Shown here: positions 19,376 through 27,392 of the stretch, piece by piece
Layout: every line of letters begins with the position of its first letter
Position numbering within the stretch: position 1 is the stretch's first letter
NCBI GenBank assembly: GCA_027486835.1
Contig: JAIXOJ010000116.1
Coordinates: 17,920-81,919 of the forward strand
Reading direction: 5' to 3'
Source: Chitinophagaceae bacterium
Lineage (GTDB): Bacteria; Bacteroidota; Bacteroidia; Chitinophagales; Chitinophagaceae
Length of the DNA stretch: 64,000 bases
The notes under the pieces: generated by a model
The model's database searches: none
Seen by the model: the letters and a program-made list of their open reading frames with translations, nothing else
Told to the model about the DNA's origin: nothing
Position numbers and translations under genes: made by a program

Positions 19376-22300
19376 ATGAGCCAGTTAGCACTTGACTTGA
19401 TAGCAGAAAATAAACGTACAAAAAGCACTTACCTTGATTTGGGAAATTGTAGACTGAAGGATTTGCCGGAGGAATTGTTTGAGTGTGTTTGGTTGGAAGA
19501 GTTGGTGTTGAGTAATCAATGGGAGGATTGGAAGACTGAACAATGGATGAAAAGTAAAAACTCAGGTGGTTTAAATCGAATTTCTAGGTTACCCCATGAA
19601 CTGAAAAAACTTGTCCAGCTTAGAATATTAGTCGCTAATGGATTTGCTTTATCTTTTAAGATGCACATTGACGATATCAATATTTTAAGTTCTCTACATT
19701 TTTTGGAACACTTAGATATCACTTGTACAAACGTTGCTTCGATTGAACCCTTAGCGGGATTGACTAAATTAAAATCATTAAACCTTTCTCAATCAGAGGT
19801 AACTTCGATTAAACCTTTGGCTAACTTAATTAATTTAAATTCACTTAACATTTCTTACACCAAAATATCTTCGATTGAAACTATTTCTAGATTAACTAAA
19901 TTAAGCTCCTTAAATCTATCTTTCACAAGTATTACTTCAATTGAACCTTTAGCAGAACTTGTCAAATTGAAATCATTAGGACTCGCTAGAACAAATATTA
20001 ATTCGATAGAACCATTGTCCCGATTAAGAAATTTGGAATTTTTAAGCCTTTTCAGTACCGACATTAGGTCGATTGAACCAATATCTGGTTTAACCAATTT
20101 AAGTTCATTAAACCTTTTTGATAGTGACATTACTTCAATTGAACCAATAATTAAGTTAACTAATTTAGAATCATTAAATCTCTCTAATACCAATATCTCT
20201 TCGATTGAGCCATTAAGTGCATTAATCAAATTAAGCACATTAGACCTTAAGGAAACTAAGATCGGTTCAATTGATTCTTTATCAGGGTTAACCAACTTAA
20301 ACACATTAAACCTTGCAGATACAAAAATTGCTTCAATTGAACCTTTAGCAGGTTTAATCAATTTATGTAAACTGGATCTTTCCAATACACAAGTTAGTTT
20401 TATTGAAACTTTGACCAATTTTAATAAATTGACGCACTTAATACTATTTGGAACTAGAATAAAATATTGGGAAAATCTTTATCCATTACTGACATGTAAC
20501 AACTTAGATACTTTAGACTTGAGAGAAACACCAGTTTCTGAAAAAATACCTGAAGAAATTATCAATGCAGGCTGGGGCAGTATCAAAAATTGGATACTAG
20601 CTTTAAAAGAAGACAGTTTAGCTCCTATCAATGAAATAAAATTGTTACTGCTAGGTAATCCAAACGCTGGTAAAACATGGATGCTGCACCATTTGGACGG
20701 CAAAGCATTTCCAACGATTGATGCAGCAACGCATGGCATACAATATCGGTTGGTAGAAAATTATCTTGAAAATAGCTCTATCAATTGCTGGGATTTTGGC
20801 GGGCAGGAGTTTTACCATGCCACCCACCAATTGTTTTTTAGCCCTGGTGCTTTGCATTTGGTGCTATGGAGTCATAAAGATATACCAAGAAATGAACAAG
20901 AAAAAGATACCTGCTATCCGCTACCTTATTGGCTGCGCTGCATAGAACAACTGGTGAGCAGAAAAAGAGACGAAAGCGATAACAAGCCTATAGAAGTGCT
21001 GGTTATGGAAAATAAAATTGAAAGGATTAATAAAGGAAAAGTAGCCAAACATTTTTTCTATCCTACTCAAATCCCCCAAACAGCCATTCAAGCCAATTTC
21101 CGACAACTCAATATCACATTCGGTTATTTCAATTTTAAGCCTAAACAGTTTTTAGTAGGGTTGAAAGAGTTGATAGCCAATAGAGCAGCATTACTAGTGA
21201 ACAAACATCCAAATTATTATGTGGATTACCTGAAAATAATAAGAGCAGAAAGCAATCCAGTTATAAGCATCCAAGCTTTTCGAAAAAAAAAGGATATACG
21301 CACTATTGAAAATGAATACAAAGACTCTTTTGTAAATGCCATCCGTGTTTTTCACAATATGGGGATATTATTGTACTTCCCAGAAATTGAAGCGTTAAAG
21401 GATAAAGTGTTTATTAAACCACAGGCCTTATTGTATGTGTTGTATAATACTATTTTGAAAGATTGCGGCAAACAAAGTATCACTAAAGAAGAAATTACCA
21501 AAGCCCTTATAAACAATGCTCTAGGGTTGTATACCACAAGCAGTATTGCTTTGCTAATGCATTTTGATTTGGTTTTTTCCTTGCCAGAAGAACCTGATAC
21601 TTATTTTATTCCCCAATACCTGAAAGCAGCATCGCCACTGATAGATTTTTTTCGGGAGCATCAATTCCAGCCAACCAATATCTGTATTGGTTCTGACAAT
21701 TTCATGATGAATGTAGTGATGCTAAAAATATTTAGTGCTTATGGTAAGCATGTGAAAAAAGCTAGTGAACATAGCCCGCTGTTTTGGAAAGATGGCATTG
21801 TGATAGAAAAAGAAAAAGAAAAGCAAATTCTTTTGGTGGAATTGAATAGAGAGCGGCAGACTATTTCCTTGTTTCAAACGGCGAATAATTTTCCCCTTCA
21901 ATGTGAATTGGTACGTTTTATCTTAGACATCCCAGAAAAGAATGCCAAAAAATCAAGAGCAATGGAGGAAACGCCTCGCCGTGGGGAAATGGATTGGAAC
22001 AGTGATTATTTTTCCGTCAACCTAAGTTTGGATGGGCAATATTTTGTGGACTGGCAGACTTTGAACCAACAAGTGGAAGAAGGTATTTTCCAAATAAAAA
22101 GCATAAAAAAGCAATGGGATGAAAATACAAAGGAGGAGGTGCTATCTCACAAAACTGTATCCGTGTTCGATTTCAATAAATACATTATCAACAACAATCA
22201 AGGTAAAATGAAGAAAATATTTATCTCCTATTCTAAAGATGATTTGAAACTGGTCAACAAATTCCAAGAGCACCTCACGGCACTGAAAATGGACGGAAAA

Positions 22301-22780
22301 GTGGAAACATGGTACTGTACTGAACTGACCTCTGGTGGGGATTGGGATCATGACATTCAAGCCAATTTTGAGGCTTGTCACATTGTTTGCTTTATGATCA
22401 GTGCCAACTTTATGCGCACGAAATACATCCATGAGCACGAGATAAAGAAGGCATTTGAAAGGAAAAAGAAGGATACCAATTTTAGGATTGTGCCCATCAT
22501 CCTCAATTTCTGTAAATGGACGACCATAAATAACAACCTCGGCACATTCACCGCCCTGCCTTATACTGCCAAACCCGTGGTTGACTTCCACAACCAAGAC
22601 ATGGCTTGGTATATTGTTCAGGAGTGTTTGAGAATAATGATTGATAATGGTTTGGATGCAGCGGGCGATGATTACTACAGAAAAATTTTTGCCGAGCCTG
22701 GTAATCAATCCGTTTTACCCAAAGATGTGCTGAAGATTTACGAAAGAATTGTTGATGGAAAAGTCGATGACAATGTATAA
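19376..22780 (+). CDS. LRR-Roc-COR-TIR multidomain protein (bacterial Roco with C-terminal TIR)
   Basis: 1134 residues from ATG 19376 (MSQLALDLIAENK, the usual opening of this family); an in-frame extension to 19283 is less likely. Residues ~100-390 hold about a dozen 22-residue leucine-rich repeats of the SIEPLxxLxxLxSLNLxxTxI type. The Roc GTPase follows, with P-loop GNPNAGKT at 427-434 and switch WDFGGQEFYHATHQ. Its G4 motif reads ENKIE instead of canonical NKxD. A COR-like region (~600-880) comes next, then a TIR domain from Met945 (MKKIFISYSKDD) with a candidate catalytic Glu near 1022 in EHEIKKAF. Roco proteins dimerise and switch with GTP; TIR domains often cleave NAD+. A sensor-switch-effector defence role is inference. 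Confidence 0.88.
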   Translation: MSQLALDLIAENKRTKSTYLDLGNCRLKDLPEELFECVWLEELVLSNQWEDWKTEQWMKSKNSGGLNRISRLPHELKKLVQLRILVANGFALSFKMHIDDINILSSLHFLEHLDITCTNVASIEPLAGLTKLKSLNLSQSEVTSIKPLANLINLNSLNISYTKISSIETISRLTKLSSLNLSFTSITSIEPLAELVKLKSLGLARTNINSIEPLSRLRNLEFLSLFSTDIRSIEPISGLTNLSSLNLFDSDITSIEPIIKLTNLESLNLSNTNISSIEPLSALIKLSTLDLKETKIGSIDSLSGLTNLNTLNLADTKIASIEPLAGLINLCKLDLSNTQVSFIETLTNFNKLTHLILFGTRIKYWENLYPLLTCNNLDTLDLRETPVSEKIPEEIINAGWGSIKNWILALKEDSLAPINEIKLLLLGNPNAGKTWMLHHLDGKAFPTIDAATHGIQYRLVENYLENSSINCWDFGGQEFYHATHQLFFSPGALHLVLWSHKDIPRNEQEKDTCYPLPYWLRCIEQLVSRKRDESDNKPIEVLVMENKIERINKGKVAKHFFYPTQIPQTAIQANFRQLNITFGYFNFKPKQFLVGLKELIANRAALLVNKHPNYYVDYLKIIRAESNPVISIQAFRKKKDIRTIENEYKDSFVNAIRVFHNMGILLYFPEIEALKDKVFIKPQALLYVLYNTILKDCGKQSITKEEITKALINNALGLYTTSSIALLMHFDLVFSLPEEPDTYFIPQYLKAASPLIDFFREHQFQPTNICIGSDNFMMNVVMLKIFSAYGKHVKKASEHSPLFWKDGIVIEKEKEKQILLVELNRERQTISLFQTANNFPLQCELVRFILDIPEKNAKKSRAMEETPRRGEMDWNSDYFSVNLSLDGQYFVDWQTLNQQVEEGIFQIKSIKKQWDENTKEEVLSHKTVSVFDFNKYIINNNQGKMKKIFISYSKDDLKLVNKFQEHLTALKMDGKVETWYCTELTSGGDWDHDIQANFEACHIVCFMISANFMRTKYIHEHEIKKAFERKKKDTNFRIVPIILNFCKWTTINNNLGTFTALPYTAKPVVDFHNQDMAWYIVQECLRIMIDNGLDAAGDDYYRKIFAEPGNQSVLPKDVLKIYERIVDGKVDDNV

Positions 22781-22844
22781 CATTAAAAATCTAAATTCAA
22801 ATACTACTAAGTCTTATTTAATCAATAATACCCTTCTTTATATA

Positions 22845-24074
22845 ATGAAAAAAATCTCCATCGCATTTATCAGTTTGCTTGTTGCTTGTACATCAACCAA
22901 ACAATTCAAAGAAGTAGCTCAAACCCAGCTCACCACCGTTTGGAATCTCCCCTACTTAATGAAAGCCCCTGCTTACAAGGTGGTTTCCAATGATACGGCT
23001 TCCATAAAAGAAATTTTGTACGATGGCCTAGCCTATGGTTCTCTCCCTAAGACACAGGTGTTTGCCTATTATGCTACTCCTGGTTCTATTCATCACAATC
23101 CTTCTTTAGATAAACAGTTACCTGCCATCGTTTTTGTACATGGCGGTGGTGGACGGGCATTTCGAGAGTTTGCACAACTGTGGGCAAGCCGGGGCTATGC
23201 TGTTATTGCTATGGATTTGGCAGGAAGAGGAAACGATGGCCAACGGTTACCATTGGGCGGGCCAGACCAAGACCCCGCTAAAAAATTCACCAATATCGAT
23301 AGTGCACTCAACCAACAATGGGCGTATCATGCTGTTGCCAATGTGGCTTTGGCACATTCACTTATCAGAAGTTTTCCAGAGGTAGATACTAACCGCACAG
23401 GTATTACGGGCATCAGTTGGGGCGGATTTCTTACCTGTATTTCCTCCGGAATTGACCCTCGGTATAAAGTGGCTGCACCCGTGTATGGCTGTGGTTTCTA
23501 TTTTGATACGGTGGGGCTAAACTATCGCGCCAACCTCAATAAATTGTCCCCAACCTCAGCCAAGCGTTGGGTGGGGCAATACGATCCTTCCAATTTTATC
23601 CATTATTCTAGGGCGCATTTTCTTTGGATAACGGGTGCAAAAGACCATCATTTCAATCCCTCCATGTTTGCAAGAACCTATAACGAAGTGTTTTCACAAT
23701 CGCAGTTTAGTCTAAGGCCAGACATGCCACATGGCCATAAAGAAGGTGCAACACCACCCGAAATAGCCACATTTATGAACCATTGGTTGCAAAACAAGTC
23801 AGCGGAATTTCCCCAAATTCATCATTTAAAAACGGCACAATCAGGCACATTTGAAGCCCAAACAACTGCCACTTCACCTATTGTCTCTGCATTTATCAGT
23901 TACACGCAAGACAATTTCCAGCCTTTTGAAAAACGCACTTGGAAGACCCTTACTGTAGCCTATGAAAATGGCAAAATCATAGGGCAACTCCCCCAATCTG
24001 TCACCATTTGGATGCTTCAAGTAAAAGACAGCAGTGGATTACTTGGTTCATCGGCTTATCAGTTTGTGCGGTAA
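22845..24074 (+). CDS. Lipoprotein alpha/beta hydrolase (prolyl-oligopeptidase/acetylxylan-esterase type)
   Basis: 409 residues from ATG 22845, which gives a lipoprotein signal MKKISIAFISLLVAC; a longer in-frame start would overlap the Roco gene. Features: oxyanion region FVHGGGGRAF, nucleophile elbow GISWGG (Ser191), Asp267 in GAKDHHF, and His296 in MPHGHKEG, so the Ser-Asp-His triad looks complete. Family enzymes hydrolyse acetyl esters or peptides. A membrane-tethered carbohydrate esterase would fit the glycosidase neighbourhood. It lies 64 bp after the Roco-TIR gene on the same strand, and a functional link between them is not obvious. Confidence 0.82.
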   Translation: MKKISIAFISLLVACTSTKQFKEVAQTQLTTVWNLPYLMKAPAYKVVSNDTASIKEILYDGLAYGSLPKTQVFAYYATPGSIHHNPSLDKQLPAIVFVHGGGGRAFREFAQLWASRGYAVIAMDLAGRGNDGQRLPLGGPDQDPAKKFTNIDSALNQQWAYHAVANVALAHSLIRSFPEVDTNRTGITGISWGGFLTCISSGIDPRYKVAAPVYGCGFYFDTVGLNYRANLNKLSPTSAKRWVGQYDPSNFIHYSRAHFLWITGAKDHHFNPSMFARTYNEVFSQSQFSLRPDMPHGHKEGATPPEIATFMNHWLQNKSAEFPQIHHLKTAQSGTFEAQTTATSPIVSAFISYTQDNFQPFEKRTWKTLTVAYENGKIIGQLPQSVTIWMLQVKDSSGLLGSSAYQFVR

Positions 24075-24628
24075 TCCCAAATGGATTGGTTATACACACA
24101 CATTTATAGGTTATAAACCTATCTGTATGGATGTTTAAACCATTTGCATAGATAATATACCTAAATACATGGGTTCTTAACCTAATTATAGGTGTAACTA
24201 ACCTAAATGTTTAGGTTAAACACCTAAAGGATTGGGTCATAAGCCTAAAGTTTTAGGTTAAACACCTAAAGGATTGGTTCATAGGCCTAAAGTTTTAGGT
24301 TAAAACCTAAAGGCTTGGGTCATCAACCTAAATGTTTAGGTATATAACCTAAAGATATATGTAGTATAGCCATTTTTATAGGTTGTATATCTATGCATAT
24401 TAGTTACTTACCCATACAGATGGGTTTAATAACCCGTTTTAAGTGTAAAACATCCAAATACTTGCTTATAAAATCCTACAATAGAAGCTTGTATCCCCAT
24501 GGTTATAGATAAAACAAATTGAGCAAATCAACTTTTTATAAAAGCTTTATTTCGCCATCAATTATATTTGAAACGCTTTAAATTATCAAAAGCATATTAA
24601 AAAATAGTTTTTAAAATATAAATTTTGT
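24075..24628. other. Intergenic region dominated by a phased repeat array
   Basis: 554 bp with no gene. The left 360 bp is the 21-bp-phased array; the right ~190 bp is AT-rich and must hold the promoter of the XRE-like gene. No clean TAnnTTTG was found. Confidence 0.6.
24110..24440. repeat. 21-bp-phased array of CCTAAA/TTTAGG palindromes
   Basis: Core CCT (or close variant) positions fall at 24160, 24181, 24202, 24223, 24244, 24265, 24286, 24306, 24327 and 24348, a 21-bp step with a single 20. Weaker members continue outward at about 24118, 24140, 24370, 24391, 24412 and 24433. Alternate units contain perfect palindromes around a 2-nt centre, such as ACCTAAATGTTTAGGT (24201-24216 and 24326-24341) and CCTAAAGTTTTAGG (24244-24257 and 24286-24299). 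21 bp is two turns of B-DNA. Confidence 0.9.
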
Positions 24629-24964
24629 ATGGCTGCTCCACATATTGGTAAACTGATAAGAAAAATTTTAAAAGACCAATCGATAACTAATGCCTCTTTA
24701 GCAAAGAAATTGGGGTTAAAAAGCCCCAAAAGCATTACTGTATATTTGAGAAGACCCAGTTTGCAAGCTGATATAATTTGGAATATCTCAATGGCACTGC
24801 ATAGAAATATTTTTAGGGAATTTGCTAATGAAATGGATATCCAGATGCCGCCAAAAAATAGTTATACAACTGACAAAAAATTAATTGAAAAAGACAATCG
24901 CATAGCTGAATTGGAAAAAGAATTGAGCATTTATAAAGAGATAGTTGGGGTAGGGAGGCGATAG
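24629..24964 (+). CDS. XRE-like HTH regulator with C-terminal coiled coil
   Basis: 111 residues. Residues ~5-60 resemble a lambda-repressor/XRE helix-turn-helix (IGKLIRKILKDQSITNASLA, KKLGLKSPKSITVYLRRPSL). The C-terminal ~35 residues (KKLIEKDNRIAELEKELSIY) form a heptad-like helix suited to dimerisation. It probably binds DNA and regulates the downstream ATPase genes, since 145 bp separate it from the first one on the same strand and the phased array lies ~190 bp upstream. Its last 33 codons recur almost unchanged at 29584-29682. Confidence 0.78.
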   Translation: MAAPHIGKLIRKILKDQSITNASLAKKLGLKSPKSITVYLRRPSLQADIIWNISMALHRNIFREFANEMDIQMPPKNSYTTDKKLIEKDNRIAELEKELSIYKEIVGVGRR

Positions 24965-25109
24965 CTACAAATAGATGCTTTAAACCTAGATTATAATTCA
25001 CCTAAAAGTGCTTTTATAATACCAAACAAACCCAATTTATCTATAAATAATCTGTTTGTATTACTTTAGTCCAGTTCAATTATTATCGTAAAGTTTCATA
25101 AAAATCAAT

Positions 25110-27314
25110 ATGGCACTAGTAAAAGGTAACTCTAATAACAACCAACAAGAAACAAAGAATACTGTCCATTATTCAGACAGGGAAAAAGAAGGCCTGAACG
25201 GCTCGGTAAAGCAAACCAAAGCAGCAATGTTTGATGCTATTGAAAAAGATGGTGAAATATATATTATTGAACTTCAAGGATATGAAGCCTACTTTAACTC
25301 TAACATGATTAAGCACTTTAGCGAAGAAGGGAAGCTTGTAGAAATAGCTCGTTTTAATCTGAAAGAAAGAAGAACTAAAGAGGGGGATTTTATCAAAAAT
25401 GATGAGTTGAAAAGTGGTTATTATTTTACTTATGATGAAAACGGTAAGGAAACTGAACGTACCATAAGCAAGTTTAATGATGATGGAGAGTTGGTAGAAC
25501 GGGCTAATTACGAAAATGGACATCTGAAAGATAGGGTAGAATATAAGTATAACGAATTCAACAAAACGGAATCTGTTACTAACTATAATAAGGATAATGC
25601 CATAACAGATGTTACAACCTTTAAGTACAACAAAAAAAATCAGACTATTGAGGCATTACAAAAAGATAGTGAGGATAACATTTTGTCATGGACTAAGTAT
25701 AAGCGTACTGCGAAAGGCCATACCAAAGAAAGCATTGAGTTGGATACAGATGGAAGGGTAAAAAATACAACATCCTATGCCCATTATTTTGATGCATCGG
25801 GGGAATATAAAAACGCTAGTTCACCTGTTAAAGAAAACAACAAACTAAGGATGTTCCATGAAAAGATGGAATATGACCACCATAAAAATTGGGTTTTAAA
25901 AAAGGTTTACTATCAAAACAAAGTATTGGTGCATGTAGAGTTAAGGGAAATAGATTACTACGGCGAAGAACATTTGAAACCATTTGAATCGATAGATGCT
26001 TTTTTATCGAAGCCATTCCATATTTCTAGTTCCGTACTTGCAACTGCAGAGAAAAACAGGTTTGTAGATATTGGGTACGAAAGTTTTAATGCGTACAAGT
26101 TTTCTAGAACAGAAGATATACAATTTGCAAAGCTTTTTAAGGATTTGGACAATGAATGGATGGCCAAGATACAACCTAATAATAGGTCATTCTCCCCGAT
26201 TGCATATTATGCGTTGGTAAATGGATTTTACCCATCTGAAATAGATTTTAAAGAGCTAGAGATAGATGCAATGGCACTATTGCATTTATTGATGAAAATG
26301 GGCGGAGTAATAGTAGAAAAAGATTTCGACAATTTTGAAAGGGGGCAACGGCAAATAAAAAATTATACCATTGGTTTCCCATTAAGTACAAAATACCTTG
26401 TGCATGTTTCTAGTATCCAAAGCATTGATGGCGATGAATACGATATCCCAGATTTTATAGATGATTTTCAGGGCGATTATGAAGGGTTTTATCCATGCCA
26501 TGTGAAATTGTATATGCCATCCAGTAAAATTTATGAGGAAGTTTTAGACAATATAGAAAACTGGATTATCCATTGCATTCAGCATGCTAGGGTTTACAAG
26601 AAGCCAAACAAGCCTGAAATACAAATGGTAGAAGTAGATGGAAGCGGAAATTTCCTTTTACAATCGCACCCTGTAAAAGATGATTTTGAAATAAAAGAGT
26701 TAAACCTTCATTATGGGCAAGATTTTACAACTTTTCATTCAGAACTAATGAACCGGTTTACACAAGAAACCCAAGGTTTGGTATTATTTCATGGAAAGCC
26801 CGGTACAGGTAAAACCTTTTACATCCGCCACTTGCTCCGAGCAATGGCAAGTGCCAACAAAAAAGTAATTTATATGCCCCCCAATATGGTTGACCACTTG
26901 GTTGATCCAGAATTTATGACCTTTCTTTCTAGAACAATTACCCAATTGTCTATGGATGCAAACTTTTGTGTGTTATTGATAGAAGATGCCGAGCCTCTGC
27001 TTGCAACAAGGACCGCGGATGTGCGCATACAAGGGGTAACCAATCTGCTCAATATGACTGATGGGTTATTAAACGATGTGTTGAAGATGCAGATAATCTG
27101 CACATTTAACGTTGAGCTAAAAGAACTAGACGATGCCCTTTTGCGCCCTGGGAGATTGATTGCCAGAAAGGAGTTTAAAGCATTGCCTGTAATAGACGCC
27201 AACCTGTTAGCATTAAGTATAGGTGTGGATCATACATTTACAGAGCCTACTACGCTTTCAGAAATCTATGCTAAACTAAAACAAAGGCATACCATATTAC
27301 ATGGAGATGAATAA
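25110..27314 (+). CDS. YwqK/RHS-like repeat protein fused to AAA+ ATPase (copy 1)
   Basis: 734 residues, cytoplasmic. Residues ~20-290 consist of beta-hairpin repeats of the YD/YwqK type (YYFTYDENGKETERT, FNDDGELVERANYENGHL, YKYNEFNKTESVTNYNKD), ending with a HHKNWVLKKVYYQ block. A linker domain (~330-520) follows. The C-terminal AAA+ ATPase has Walker A GKPGTGKT at 562-569, Walker B VLLIEDAEPLL, sensor-1-like IICTFN and arginine-finger-like LRPGRL. Repeats of this type sit in secreted or toxin-linked proteins, so fusion to an AAA+ engine is unusual. It is followed 78 bp later by a full-length paralogue. Function unknown; an ATP-driven remodeller with a repeat sensor is inference. Confidence 0.78.
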   Translation: MALVKGNSNNNQQETKNTVHYSDREKEGLNGSVKQTKAAMFDAIEKDGEIYIIELQGYEAYFNSNMIKHFSEEGKLVEIARFNLKERRTKEGDFIKNDELKSGYYFTYDENGKETERTISKFNDDGELVERANYENGHLKDRVEYKYNEFNKTESVTNYNKDNAITDVTTFKYNKKNQTIEALQKDSEDNILSWTKYKRTAKGHTKESIELDTDGRVKNTTSYAHYFDASGEYKNASSPVKENNKLRMFHEKMEYDHHKNWVLKKVYYQNKVLVHVELREIDYYGEEHLKPFESIDAFLSKPFHISSSVLATAEKNRFVDIGYESFNAYKFSRTEDIQFAKLFKDLDNEWMAKIQPNNRSFSPIAYYALVNGFYPSEIDFKELEIDAMALLHLLMKMGGVIVEKDFDNFERGQRQIKNYTIGFPLSTKYLVHVSSIQSIDGDEYDIPDFIDDFQGDYEGFYPCHVKLYMPSSKIYEEVLDNIENWIIHCIQHARVYKKPNKPEIQMVEVDGSGNFLLQSHPVKDDFEIKELNLHYGQDFTTFHSELMNRFTQETQGLVLFHGKPGTGKTFYIRHLLRAMASANKKVIYMPPNMVDHLVDPEFMTFLSRTITQLSMDANFCVLLIEDAEPLLATRTADVRIQGVTNLLNMTDGLLNDVLKMQIICTFNVELKELDDALLRPGRLIARKEFKALPVIDANLLALSIGVDHTFTEPTTLSEIYAKLKQRHTILHGDE

Positions 27315-27392
27315 TTGTGCACCACCGCAAACATTTGTAAACACAGCACAATTCATCATTTATAATTAAAAAAAGTATAAAGAACTTAGTAG

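Noticed and set aside
19855..20418. Antisense 187-aa frame opposite the LRR region
   Set aside because: A shadow of the repetitive leucine-rich coding; low complexity and no own features.
24110..24440. CRISPR array
   Set aside because: The period is 21 bp with no ~30-bp unique spacers, units are degenerate and palindromic, and there are no cas genes.
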